From the NCBI GenBank assembly GCA_028702395.1, contig JAQVOV010000023.1, forward strand, positions 1 through 16,701: DNA of 16,701 bases, read 5' to 3'. The translations under genes were made by a program, and so were the position numbers. This document shows, in pieces, positions 1 through 5,511 of the stretch. The notes under the pieces were generated by a model. That model was not told the DNA's origin, did not search any database, and was given only the letters and a program-made list of their open reading frames with translations. The DNA comes from Candidatus Omnitrophota bacterium (GTDB lineage: Bacteria > Omnitrophota > Gorgyraeia > JABMRN01). Positions within the stretch are counted from its first letter, which is position 1; every line of letters starts with the position of its first letter.

Positions 1-8
1 AGAGATTG

Positions 9-1241
9 TCAAGTATTGTGTGTCTCAAGCACCGGTTGTTTAATATTGTTTAACATCTCATCTAATCGTTCCTGTGCAGGTAATATTGCTGTAACTGGGT
101 ATTTCATATAGTTTTCTTCTAGCTCTATACATTTTAGTACCACTAACTTTTCTGCACTTCTTGGATTTGGAAAACTTCCTCTTATCTTTGTTGTCCTTTT
201 TATCTGTCTATTAAGATTCTCTATCCAATTGTTTGTATACACCATACGCCTCATTAAATACGGGAATCTTATATAATTAAAATATTCTCGTTTTCTTGCA
301 AACATCCTTTTTATACTTGGATATATTCGAGCCCATTTCTCAATAAAGATATCTAATCTTCCTACTGCTTTTTCTATCGTATCCATCGGCTCATTCATAC
401 TTAATACTTTATTGAAATCATGCATTATTTCTCTCTTATCCTGTATCCGTACTTTCCTAAGAATATTCCTCTTCTTATGCGTTATACACCTTTGTATACA
501 TGATCTTGGATACTTCGTTGATATTGCTTGCTCTATCTCCTTTAACTCATCCGTTATAAACATTATCGTATTTTGTAACCCTCTTCTCCTTAAATCCTCT
601 AACACTTCTTCCCACCCTTGATAATGCTCCTCCGGTATCTGATATATCCCCAGTATCTCCCTCTTTAAATCTGTCCGTAATCCCAACACTACATAAAAAC
701 ACTCTTTACTCACACTATCTCGTCTTATCGGTACCCTTATTGCATCTATATACACTGCATAATACTCATTCTCCAATCTCTTATTCTGCCACTTATCTAC
801 CTCTACTAACATCTCATTCGTTATATTCGATATCGTTGCCTTGCTCACATTCTTTCCATATATATCTTGCACCACATCACTTATCTCTTTCGTACTTAAT
901 CCTTTTACATATAACTTGAACGCTACTTCATTTATCTTATCTGTCTGATCCTTCAACAACTCTAAAAACATTGGCTTAAATAATCCCATCCTATCTCTCG
1001 GTATATTTAACCTGAACATCCCACTTAATCCTTTTAATAATGAGGATCTCCTATACCCATTTCGCTTGTTCTCTTCATCTGGACTTTCTCCATACCCATA
1101 CCCTAAAAATCCCTTCTGCTCGGCTTTTAACATGGTTTCAAACACTATTATTAATAAATCATCTACTACTCTTTCAGATTTACTATATTGTAATAAATCT
1201 AGTACACTTTTTTCTAAATATGCGTTATAATCTCTTTGCAT
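9..1241 (-). CDS. IS256-family transposase
   Basis: This 410-residue protein is a Transposase_mut (IS256-type) DDE transposase, which cuts and moves the surrounding insertion sequence. Candidate catalytic residues are D166 in YIDAIRVP, D231 in ITDELKE and E341 in NNWIENLNRQIKRTTKIRGSFP. The C-x2-C-x-T-H segment (CIQRCITH, 249-255) before the long helical insertion is typical of the family. The ATG is well supported by a perfect ribosome site, AAAGGAGGT, at 1250-1258 on the minus strand. Length is normal for the family and no stop or frameshift is visible, so it is probably intact. The last codons (LNNIKQPVL) are encoded by the terminal inverted repeat, and the ORF ends in flanking DNA. Confidence 0.93.
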   Translation of the reverse strand: MQRDYNAYLEKSVLDLLQYSKSERVVDDLLIIVFETMLKAEQKGFLGYGYGESPDEENKRNGYRRSSLLKGLSGMFRLNIPRDRMGLFKPMFLELLKDQTDKINEVAFKLYVKGLSTKEISDVVQDIYGKNVSKATISNITNEMLVEVDKWQNKRLENEYYAVYIDAIRVPIRRDSVSKECFYVVLGLRTDLKREILGIYQIPEEHYQGWEEVLEDLRRRGLQNTIMFITDELKEIEQAISTKYPRSCIQRCITHKKRNILRKVRIQDKREIMHDFNKVLSMNEPMDTIEKAVGRLDIFIEKWARIYPSIKRMFARKREYFNYIRFPYLMRRMVYTNNWIENLNRQIKRTTKIRGSFPNPRSAEKLVVLKCIELEENYMKYPVTAILPAQERLDEMLNNIKQPVLETHNT

Positions 1242-1320
1242 TGGTAGTTACCTCCTTTTGGGGTTAATATGACAAATACATCTTCAAATATATTTTATCA
1301 TATTGTAACTACCGGTGCTT
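27..1320 (-). mobile_element. IS256-family insertion sequence
   Basis: The transposase gene lies between imperfect inverted repeats. The left end reads AAGCACCGGTTGTTTAATAT inward from 27. The right end, read inward on the minus strand from 1320, is AAGCACCGGTAGTTACAATAT. The first ten bases match exactly, and matching continues with gaps for about 28 bases. I could not find an 8-9 bp target duplication, so the outer limits are approximate. The left outer flank is close to the window edge. Confidence 0.72.
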
Positions 1321-1378
1321 TTTTATTTGGAGTACACCCCCAACTCAGACACACTACATTATACACTCCCATGTTACA

Positions 1379-1387
1379 GGGGGGGGG
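1379..1387. repeat. Run of nine G
   Basis: A homopolymer of nine G lies between the IS256 end and the first small cysteine-protein gene. Such runs are prone to slippage and to sequencing error. No gene reads through it. Confidence 0.9.
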
Positions 1388-1395
1388 CAAGGAGT

Positions 1396-1617
1396 TTATG
1401 ACGGAATATCGTTTATTGAAAATGATTCGAAAAAATCAAACAGCCGAGCCCCTCTTACTGTTTGATTGCATTGGGCAGGACCAGTAGTCCCATTAGTGGA
1501 TATACATTTTGAAGAGTTTGTAAAATACAAACCATTGGATTTACAGATTTGCAAAATAGCTTGATCTGGATCAAGCTTCACTGCTTTTATTTTTGGTTTA
1601 ATGTAAGGTTTGATCAT
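1396..1617 (-). CDS. Small YxxP / three-Cys protein, copy 1
   Basis: This is a 73-residue protein of a family with four copies in the window; its function is unknown. It begins MIKPYIKPKIKAVKLD and carries Q19-A-I-L-Q-I-C25, then GLYF (29-32), C38, C50-NQTVRG and the C-terminal Pro-Ser shared by all copies. It has no signal peptide, membrane segment or recognised enzyme domain. Unlike the other copies it has a leader of about 40-50 bases with only a weak purine-rich site (AAAGAAAG). Its candidate promoter is TTGCTT (1690-1695), a 17-base spacer and TAACAT (1667-1672), all on the minus strand. The arrangement of a conserved N-terminus and variable C-terminus resembles RiPP precursors, which is inference only. 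Confidence 0.82.
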   Translation of the reverse strand: MIKPYIKPKIKAVKLDPDQAILQICKSNGLYFTNSSKCISTNGTTGPAQCNQTVRGARLFDFFESFSINDIPS

Positions 1618-1666
1618 TGGAATTGACTTTCTTTTATTTCATTTTTTTCCGAAAATTCTAATTTAA

Positions 1667-1695
1667 ATGTTACACTATTGTTCATGAAAAAGCAA
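1667..1695 (-). promoter_or_regulatory. Candidate promoter of small protein copy 1
   Basis: On the minus strand TTGCTT is followed after 17 bases by TAACAT. The -35 lies within the decamer TTGCTTTTTC (1686-1695), which is also found at 2127-2136 and 4446-4455. The -10 is weaker than at the other copies. Confidence 0.5.
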
Positions 1696-1882
1696 GTAAA
1701 AAACCAAGAAAAAAGATGCAATATTGGTATCCTTTAAGTAATAGGTTTTACATAGTGTGTAAAAGAAGCCAGGGTTTTTAGTTTATTGGTTATTGATGAT
1801 GAGTATTGTGTAAATAACAAAAATATTAAAGCTACAGCAAAAAGAGAGATAATGTCATTAGTATTTTTAGAGAATTTTTTGT

Positions 1883-2101
1883 TTATGAAGGTTGAGAATC
1901 GCTAAATGCTCCATTATTAATTCTAGTTGTTATTCCTCTAATTGTTATATTGCATGCGCAAGGTCCATGAGTGGTTGACCTTGTACCTACGCAAAAGGAC
2001 CCAACAGCAAAATAATCTCCACTTACTTGGCAGACTTGCAGAATAGCTTGCTCTGAATCAAGGGCAATTTTTCGAATTTTTGGTTTACTATATGCTTTCA
2101 T
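1883..2101 (-). CDS. Small YxxP / three-Cys protein, copy 2
   Basis: This 72-residue member of the family begins MKAYSKPKIRKIALDSEQ and continues AILQVC24, GDYF, C37, C48, C50-NITIRG and a final QPS. I start it at 2101 rather than the longer in-frame ATG at 2158. The conserved family start is at 2101, and the predicted -10 box (TATAAT, 2108-2113 minus) lies inside the longer version. Only six T residues separate that -10 from the ATG, so the transcript is probably leaderless. It has one cysteine more than copy 1. It lies 265 bases upstream of copy 1 on the same strand with its own promoter. Function is unknown, and no modifying enzyme is adjacent. Confidence 0.83.
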   Translation of the reverse strand: MKAYSKPKIRKIALDSEQAILQVCQVSGDYFAVGSFCVGTRSTTHGPCACNITIRGITTRINNGAFSDSQPS

Positions 2102-2317
2102 AAAAAAATTATAGCATAGACATATAGAAAAAGCAATTTTTTTGTCTTCTTGGGACACACCTAAAGCGTTATGTGTAATGGGTAATGTGTATTGTGTCTA
2201 CTGTGGAAAAATAGAATTGTGCTACGAGCCACGAGCTACGCGCAACGTGCTTGGCTTCTCGGGACACACATAACCAATGGGCAAACTGATTCCTATGTGT
2301 GTCCCTAGACAAGCTAT
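2102..2317. other. Repeat-rich spacer with GGGACACACATA inverted repeat
   Basis: The spacer between copy 2 and the 2318 hairpin holds no convincing gene. It contains a perfect 12-bp inverted pair, GGGACACACATA (2261-2272) and TATGTGTGTCCC (2294-2305), and a third GGGACACAC at 2152-2160. It also has a TGTGTAATGGGTAATGTGTA tract near 2169 and the word CGAGCTACGCGC (2232-2243), which recurs at 10615-10626. These look like degenerate intergenic repeats. Confidence 0.6.
2108..2136 (-). promoter_or_regulatory. Extended -10 promoter, leaderless start of copy 2
   Basis: On the minus strand TTGCTT (2131-2136), a 17-base spacer and TGC-TATAAT (-10 at 2108-2113) form a near-consensus sigma-70 promoter. 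The ATG follows the -10 by six bases, where transcription would begin. There is therefore no room for a Shine-Dalgarno site. Confidence 0.78.
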
Positions 2318-2376
2318 AAAAAAGAGGTCTGTCCACTGCAGAAGTTAAACTGCAACTTGGGACAGACCTCTTTTTT
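2318..2376. repeat. Perfect 17-bp stem hairpin, bidirectional terminator-like
   Basis: AAAAAAGAGGTCTGTCC (2318-2334) and its exact reverse complement (2360-2376) flank a 25-base loop, which itself contains GCAG...CTGC. A-runs and T-runs at the stem ends mean it would look like a terminator on either strand. It sits between the minus-strand peptide genes and the tRNA. It may equally be a mobile palindromic repeat. Confidence 0.72.
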
Positions 2377-2500
2377 GTATTGTGGAATTTATATATGGGG
2401 ATTTGCGGTTAAAAGTGATAAATTCAAGAACTGACACCATGGTTACCTGTTAATAAAGGAAATAGTGTAACCTATGTCTCCGGTATGGACCGGGCAAAAA

Positions 2501-2588
2501 TGGCGGAGAGAGAGGGATTTGAACCCCCGGACCCGTTAAGGTCAACGGTTTTCAAGACCGCCGCATTAAACCGCTCTGCCATCTCTCC
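2501..2588 (-). tRNA. tRNA-Ser(UGA)
   Basis: On the minus strand the 88-base sequence starts GGAGAGATGGCAGAGCGG and ends with encoded CCA. The acceptor stem is GGAGAGA paired with TCTCTCC, followed by discriminator G. The anticodon loop reads TCTTGAAAA, giving anticodon UGA, which decodes UCA and related serine codons. The long variable arm (CCGTTGACCTTAACGG region) is the class II hallmark of tRNA-Ser. The T arm has GGTTCAAATCC. No duplicated 3' end that would mark an integrated element is visible in the window. Confidence 0.96.
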
Positions 2589-2763
2589 ATAAACTGTTTA
2601 GAGCAAAATTATAACATATTTATTTATATTGTCATTAAATATTTGAAAAAAGGTTTGTTTTAAATGAGAAGAAATGTCAAAAAGTGCATTTAGGCTAAGA
2701 TTTTCCTAAAATCAATTCTTAGGGTTGAAGCTTTTAAAAAATAATTTTTTGTGTGTGTGGTTT

Positions 2764-2773
2764 GTGATATAAT
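2764..2773 (+). promoter_or_regulatory. Extended -10 box, leaderless start of copy 3
   Basis: TGA-TATAAT (TATAAT at 2768-2773) stands six bases before the ATG at 2780. The -35 position holds only a T-run, so the extended TGN element probably carries recognition. There is no Shine-Dalgarno sequence between promoter and start. Confidence 0.72.
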
Positions 2774-2779
2774 ATTTTT

Positions 2780-3010
2780 ATGAATAAAAACTACATTGAA
2801 CCAAAAATAAAAAGAATAGAACTTGATCAAAAACAAGCACTTTTAAGTGTATGTTCGCTTACTTCTGGAAAGTATTTTTTTGATGGGAATAAATGCCTTA
2901 TGGTTTTTATTCCAACAACTACGCCTGCATACTGTATTCAATCTGTTAAAGGTGCTAAAGATAGTTTGGCGTCTTGTAATCAATGGCAAACTGATACCAT
3001 GCCAAGTTAA
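2780..3010 (+). CDS. Small YxxP / three-Cys protein, copy 3
   Basis: This 76-residue member begins MNKNYIEPKIKRIELDQKQ and continues ALLSVC25, GKYF, C39, C52-IQSVKG, an extra C66 and the final Pro-Ser. The start coincides with the transcription start predicted from the extended -10 box six bases upstream. It is the first gene of a small-protein plus flavodoxin unit: the flavodoxin gene follows 116 bases downstream behind its own promoter-like sequence. The N-terminal 25 residues are strongly conserved with the other copies, while residues 40-50 and 60-72 vary freely. No signal peptide is seen. Function is unknown. Confidence 0.85.
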   Translation: MNKNYIEPKIKRIELDQKQALLSVCSLTSGKYFFDGNKCLMVFIPTTTPAYCIQSVKGAKDSLASCNQWQTDTMPS

Positions 3011-3072
3011 CTAGACTTATCATGTGGAGATACGTCTAACCTTTAGTAGTTAGTTTTTGGTGAAACATCTTT

Positions 3073-3098
3073 TTAACATTTTGCATTTATGTTAAAAT
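3073..3098 (+). promoter_or_regulatory. Promoter region of flavodoxin 1 with inverted TTAACAT
   Basis: An extended -10, TGT-TAAAAT (-10 at 3093-3098), overlaps the right half of an inverted pair TTAACAT...ATGTTAA (3073-3095). A similar TTAACATATGTTA palindrome overlaps the -10 before the second flavodoxin copy at 3948-3960. This could be an operator, which is inference. Confidence 0.48.
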
Positions 3099-3126
3099 AA
3101 ATTAAATAACTATAGGAGGAAATCCT

Positions 3127-3612
3127 ATGAAAAAAATTGTTATATTCTATTCGTTGGATGGTAATACTAGATTCATAGCCGAAAACATTGCTAAAACAAT
3201 AGATGCAGATCTTTTGGAGTTAAAACTAAAGAAAGAAATAAATTCAAAAGGGTTCATGAAATATTTTTGGGCAGGAAAGTCTGTTATGACAAAAGCTAAC
3301 CCCGAACTATTACCAATAGATAAAAATGTTCAAGAATATGACTTGTTGGTCATAGGCACACCTGTATGGGCTTTTACTTATGCGCCTGCGCTAAATACAT
3401 TTTTTGAGCAAAATACAATAAAGAATAAAAAAGTAGCTTTGTTTTGTTGTCATGGAGGGCAGAAAGGACCTGTTTTTAAAAAAATGAAGGAAGCCTTAAT
3501 AGGAAATGAGATCTTATCAGAAATCGATTTCCAGGAACCTCTTAAAAATGATCATGTTAAGAATATTGAAAAAGCAGAACATTGGGCAGAAAACATAATA
3601 AAAAGCTTATAA
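3127..3612 (+). CDS. Flavodoxin-family protein (complete copy)
   Basis: A 161-residue cytoplasmic flavodoxin-like protein, expected to bind FMN and transfer electrons or reduce small substrates. The N-terminal strand and phosphate loop read VIFYSLDGNTRFIAE (S9-L-D-G-N-T14). The second flavin-contacting stretch is GTPVWAFTYAPALNTFF (77-93) with W81 in the usual aromatic position. The alpha/beta pattern continues to the end, and the length suits a short-chain flavodoxin. A strong ribosome site, AGGAGGA (3114-3120), lies six bases before the ATG. It lies between small-protein copies 3 and 4 as part of a duplicated two-gene cassette, so it may act with those proteins. Its redox partner cannot be told from here. 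Confidence 0.88.
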   Translation: MKKIVIFYSLDGNTRFIAENIAKTIDADLLELKLKKEINSKGFMKYFWAGKSVMTKANPELLPIDKNVQEYDLLVIGTPVWAFTYAPALNTFFEQNTIKNKKVALFCCHGGQKGPVFKKMKEALIGNEILSEIDFQEPLKNDHVKNIEKAEHWAENIIKSL

Positions 3613-3625
3613 CTGAAAATTGGGT

Positions 3626-3654
3626 TTGACTTTGCTCTGCCCAAATGTTATTAT
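3626..3654 (+). promoter_or_regulatory. Promoter of copy 4 with near-leaderless start
   Basis: TTGACT (3626-3631), a 17-base spacer and TGT-TATTAT (-10 at 3649-3654) form a good sigma-70 promoter. The start codon at 3664 is nine bases after the -10, so the leader would be at most a few bases. Confidence 0.75.
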
Positions 3655-3663
3655 GTTTTCATA

Positions 3664-3894
3664 ATGAAAAAACTATACATTGAACCGCGAATAAAAGCTG
3701 TAGAACTTGACCAAGAACAAGCCACTTTAGCAGTTTGTGCAGTTGGTGGATTGTATTTGAATGGAACAGTTTCTCCTTATTGTGGAACTATGTTCGGGGC
3801 CGGTTCAAGATGCGAGCTTACTCCAAAAGGAGGCCCAGGGAACAGCTCAATGATGTATTTTACAAGAGTAGAACGATCAGCATCACCAAGCTAA
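3664..3894 (+). CDS. Small YxxP / three-Cys protein, copy 4
   Basis: This 76-residue member begins MKKLYIEPRIKAVELDQEQ and continues ATLAVC25, GLYL, C40, C50-ELTPKG and the final SPS. It starts 51 bases after the complete flavodoxin gene and precedes the truncated flavodoxin copy, so it is the first gene of the second cassette unit. Its promoter leaves almost no leader. The region between C25 and the end is glycine-rich and differs strongly from copy 3, while the first 25 residues are close, a pattern expected of a recognition leader followed by a diversified core. A (CT)13 tract starts eight bases after the stop. Function is unknown. Confidence 0.85.
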   Translation: MKKLYIEPRIKAVELDQEQATLAVCAVGGLYLNGTVSPYCGTMFGAGSRCELTPKGGPGNSSMMYFTRVERSASPS

Positions 3895-3901
3895 CTCGTG
3901 A

Positions 3902-3927
3902 CTCTCTCTCTCTCTCTCTCTCTCTCT
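3902..3927. repeat. (CT)13 microsatellite
   Basis: Thirteen uninterrupted CT units lie between the stop of small-protein copy 4 and the promoter of the truncated flavodoxin. Dinucleotide tracts of this length slip readily and can change spacing. It is outside any intact ORF, about 30 bases upstream of the palindrome at 3948-3960. Confidence 0.95.
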
Positions 3928-3947
3928 GAACAAAAACTTACTAACTA

Positions 3948-3964
3948 TTAACATATGTTATAAT
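3948..3964 (+). promoter_or_regulatory. Palindrome and extended -10 before truncated flavodoxin
   Basis: TTAACATATGTTA (3948-3960) overlaps TGT-TATAAT (-10 at 3959-3964). Six bases later an ATG at 3971 opens a reading frame that stops after three codons (Met-Lys-Ser). The promoter therefore seems to survive although the original gene start is gone. Confidence 0.5.
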
Positions 3965-4010
3965 TTATCTATGAAATCTTAGAATAAACAAAAAAGTAAA
4001 ATCAGTCTTT

Positions 4011-4391
4011 TAAAAAGCAACTTCAAAAGGTTTTATGAAATATTTTTGGGCAGGAAGATCTGTTTTTATGAAAACAAAACCAGAGCTAATGCCGTTTGAA
4101 AAAAATATTCAGGAATATGATCTTTTAGTTCTCTGTTCCCCTGTTTGGGCTTTTACTTATGCCTCTATGCTTAGTACTTTTTTTGAAGAAAACAGAGTAT
4201 TAAATAAAAAAATTGCATTATTTTATTGTCATGGCGCAGTGAAAGGTCCGATCTTCAAGAAAATGAAAGAAGTTTTGACAGGTAATCAAATATTAGGGGA
4301 AATTGATTTTAAAGAACCCTTAAAAAATAACCCTACTAAGAATAGTGAAAAAGCAGAACATTGGGCAGAGAACATAATTAAAAGTTTGTAA
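4011..4391 (+). pseudogene. Flavodoxin-family paralogue, 5'-truncated
   Basis: From Met at 4035 an open frame of 118 residues aligns to residue 44 onward of the complete flavodoxin (MKYFWAG.S..., SPVWAFTYASMLSTFFEEN, KKIALFYCHG, KAEHWAENIIKSL). The N-terminal strand and FMN phosphate loop are absent: the frame is closed by TAA at 4011-4013. A few upstream codons (A-T-S-K-G-F) still match, and no Shine-Dalgarno precedes the ATG. The body has no stop and many conservative changes, so it evolved as coding sequence before truncation. It could be a decaying gene or a short product that no longer binds FMN; I favour decay. It is the second gene of the duplicated cassette. Confidence 0.75.
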
Positions 4392-4445
4392 CTGAAAAAT
4401 CTGCAAGATCGTAACAGTCTGGTTTTGGGTTATAAATACAAAAAT

Positions 4446-4473
4446 TTGCTTTTTCACATTTATATGATATAAT
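4446..4473 (+). promoter_or_regulatory. Promoter of the 4503 gene
   Basis: TTGCTT (4446-4451), a 16-base spacer and TGA-TATAAT (-10 at 4468-4473). The -35 belongs to the decamer TTGCTTTTTC also present at small-protein copies 1 and 2. Confidence 0.75.
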
Positions 4474-4502
4474 ATTTGTCATATATTAATGATGGAGATC
4501 AA

Positions 4503-4826
4503 ATGATAAAAGATTTTTTCGAAAAACATGCAAAAGGTGTATATACTGAAGTAAGGATAGCAGATGCTGATTTCATTGAAGCAGTTATTCTTGTAGTAGA
4601 GTATGACCATTGGAAAAAACAGCTGAAAAGTTTTTTAGGCGGGCCGCTTAAGGATTCAGGTATAAAACCTTCACAAGAGCATAATGCTATAACAACCCCA
4701 TATGGCGGTATCAACGAAAATCAAACCCTTTTTGCAGGTGAACGAGAAGGTAGATCTATTATAGCCATGTTATGGCCATGGCAAGATGGTAAACATATTA
4801 CCCTGAAGTTAAAAGAAGTTATCTAA
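4503..4826 (+). CDS. Hypothetical 107-residue protein
   Basis: I do not recognise this family. The ATG at 4503 is chosen because GGAG (4494-4497) lies five bases upstream and the predicted transcription start is about 4480. A longer frame beginning with TTG at 4476 would start upstream of that point. The protein is a soluble mixed alpha/beta sequence beginning MIKDFFEKHAKGVYTEV, with VILVVEYDHWKKQLKSFLGG in the middle and a C-terminal LWPWQDGKHITLKLKEVI. It has no signal peptide, membrane segment or cysteine. It has its own promoter, which shares a -35 decamer with the small-protein genes, so it may be co-regulated with them. Confidence 0.72.
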   Translation: MIKDFFEKHAKGVYTEVRIADADFIEAVILVVEYDHWKKQLKSFLGGPLKDSGIKPSQEHNAITTPYGGINENQTLFAGEREGRSIIAMLWPWQDGKHITLKLKEVI

Positions 4827-4930
4827 ATCCTCTCTTTTTACAAATATAAACAATAAATCAGATAAAAACTGAAGATGAGCCTATCTATGGGCAGAAATAA
4901 AGGAATTTTCAATTTATTTTAAAATATATG

Positions 4931-4958
4931 TTTACAATATATATATGGTATATATAAT
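4931..4958 (+). promoter_or_regulatory. Candidate promoter of the 5011 gene
   Basis: TTTACA (4931-4936), a 16-base spacer and TATAAT (4953-4958) lie within a very AT-rich tract. They would give a leader of about 45 bases that includes the GGAGG site. Confidence 0.5.
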
Positions 4959-5010
4959 ATACTTATATTTGTATTTTAAATAACAGAAATGATATAAAAA
5001 GGAGGACGGT

Positions 5011-5247
5011 ATGCCATATGATAGCAGTTTAGATGAATGCCTTTTTGCTAAAACACATGAAACTGAAAGCAATAAGATAACAGTGAGTGTGTATTCATAC
5101 AACAAAGGACAAAAGAAGCTTCAGATAACACGAGAGAATAAATCAGCAGATGGCCAGTTTAGATTCACTAAATTAGGCAGACTTGTTAAAGAAGAAATAG
5201 AGGCTATTCTTCCATTGATACAGGAAGCAATGAAGTTATTGGATTAA
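5011..5247 (+). CDS. Small conserved protein, possibly PC4-like
   Basis: A 78-residue soluble protein with a strong ribosome site (AAAAAGGAGGACGGT before ATG). The pattern is an N-terminal beta-rich half (KITVSVYSYNKGQKKLQITREN, about 23-44), then FRFTKLGRLVKEEIEAILPLIQEAM (51-75) ending in one amphipathic helix. A beta sheet followed by a helix, with a 'KLGRL.KEE...ILP.I' junction, recalls the PC4/YdbC-like single-stranded nucleic acid binding fold. That assignment is weak and from memory. It is a single-gene unit closed by the terminator at 5291. Otherwise treat it as a conserved hypothetical. Confidence 0.75.
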   Translation: MPYDSSLDECLFAKTHETESNKITVSVYSYNKGQKKLQITRENKSADGQFRFTKLGRLVKEEIEAILPLIQEAMKLLD

Positions 5248-5290
5248 TTTTAGGCACAATATTCCTGTATTTATATTTTTTATTGAATTA

Positions 5291-5335
5291 AGAGCAGTAT
5301 CAGAATAAAAACTGATATTGCTCTTTTTTATTTTT
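5291..5335 (+). terminator. Rho-independent terminator
   Basis: AGAGCAGTATCAG (5291-5303) pairs with CTGATATTGCTCT (5312-5324) with one G-U, over an 8-base loop. A T-rich tail follows directly. It ends the 5011 gene. Confidence 0.88.
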
Positions 5336-5359
5336 ACGATTATAATGTTATTATATAGA

Positions 5360-5407
5360 GTAGGGGCGTACCAGCCTGCCGGCAGGCAGGTTGCAATACG
5401 CCCCTAC
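5360..5407. repeat. 48-bp nested palindrome, copy A
   Basis: Outer arms GTAGGGGCGTA and TTGCAATACGCCCCTAC surround a 20-base insert, CCAGCCTGCCGGCAGGCAGG, which is itself nearly palindromic. An identical 48-mer is at 6406-6453. The same palindrome without the insert is at 13385-13412. Confidence 0.93.
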
Positions 5408-5422
5408 AAATAAGGACAAATA

Positions 5423-5503
5423 ATGCAAGTTGAAAAAGGACGCACGTTTATAGGAAAATTTACACATGGCAAAGATATTTTGGAAAGGCTGCATGATCTT
5501 TAA
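5423..5503 (+). pseudogene. PPC/DUF296-like N-terminal remnant
   Basis: A 26-codon frame, ATG at 5423 to TAA at 5501-5503, reads MQVEKGRTFIGKFTHGKDIL followed by ERLHDL. This looks like the opening of the PPC (DUF296, 'PD1-like') family, whose members begin with a short strand and a 'G..D.lE.l' helix and run to about 130-150 residues. Here the gene stops just before a repeat hairpin at 5512, and nothing downstream continues the domain. There is no good ribosome site. I read it as the broken start of a gene cut off by repeat insertion or deletion. Family assignment is from memory and moderate. Confidence 0.5.
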
Positions 5504-5511
5504 TCTTAAAC

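Noticed and set aside
1269..1487. Plus-strand ORF beside the IS256 element
   Set aside because: It spans the IS end, the nine-G run and the antisense of small-protein copy 1. It has no ribosome site and no protein-like features.
2102..2158. Longer start for small-protein copy 2 at 2158, adding MSQEDKKIAFSICLCYNFF
   Set aside because: The added part contains the predicted -10 box and is absent from the other three family members.
2430..2495. GGTTACC...GTAACCTATGTCTCCGG stretch as an IS end
   Set aside because: It resembles terminal sequences of some IS elements, but there is no transposase fragment or matching opposite end nearby. Left unassigned.
2501..2588. tRNA-Ser as attachment site of an integrated element
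   Set aside because: No second copy of the tRNA 3' end and no integrase gene is visible in the window.
1396..3894. LxVC in the small proteins as a lipoprotein lipobox
   Set aside because: No hydrophobic signal segment precedes the cysteine. The preceding residues are charged and contain proline.
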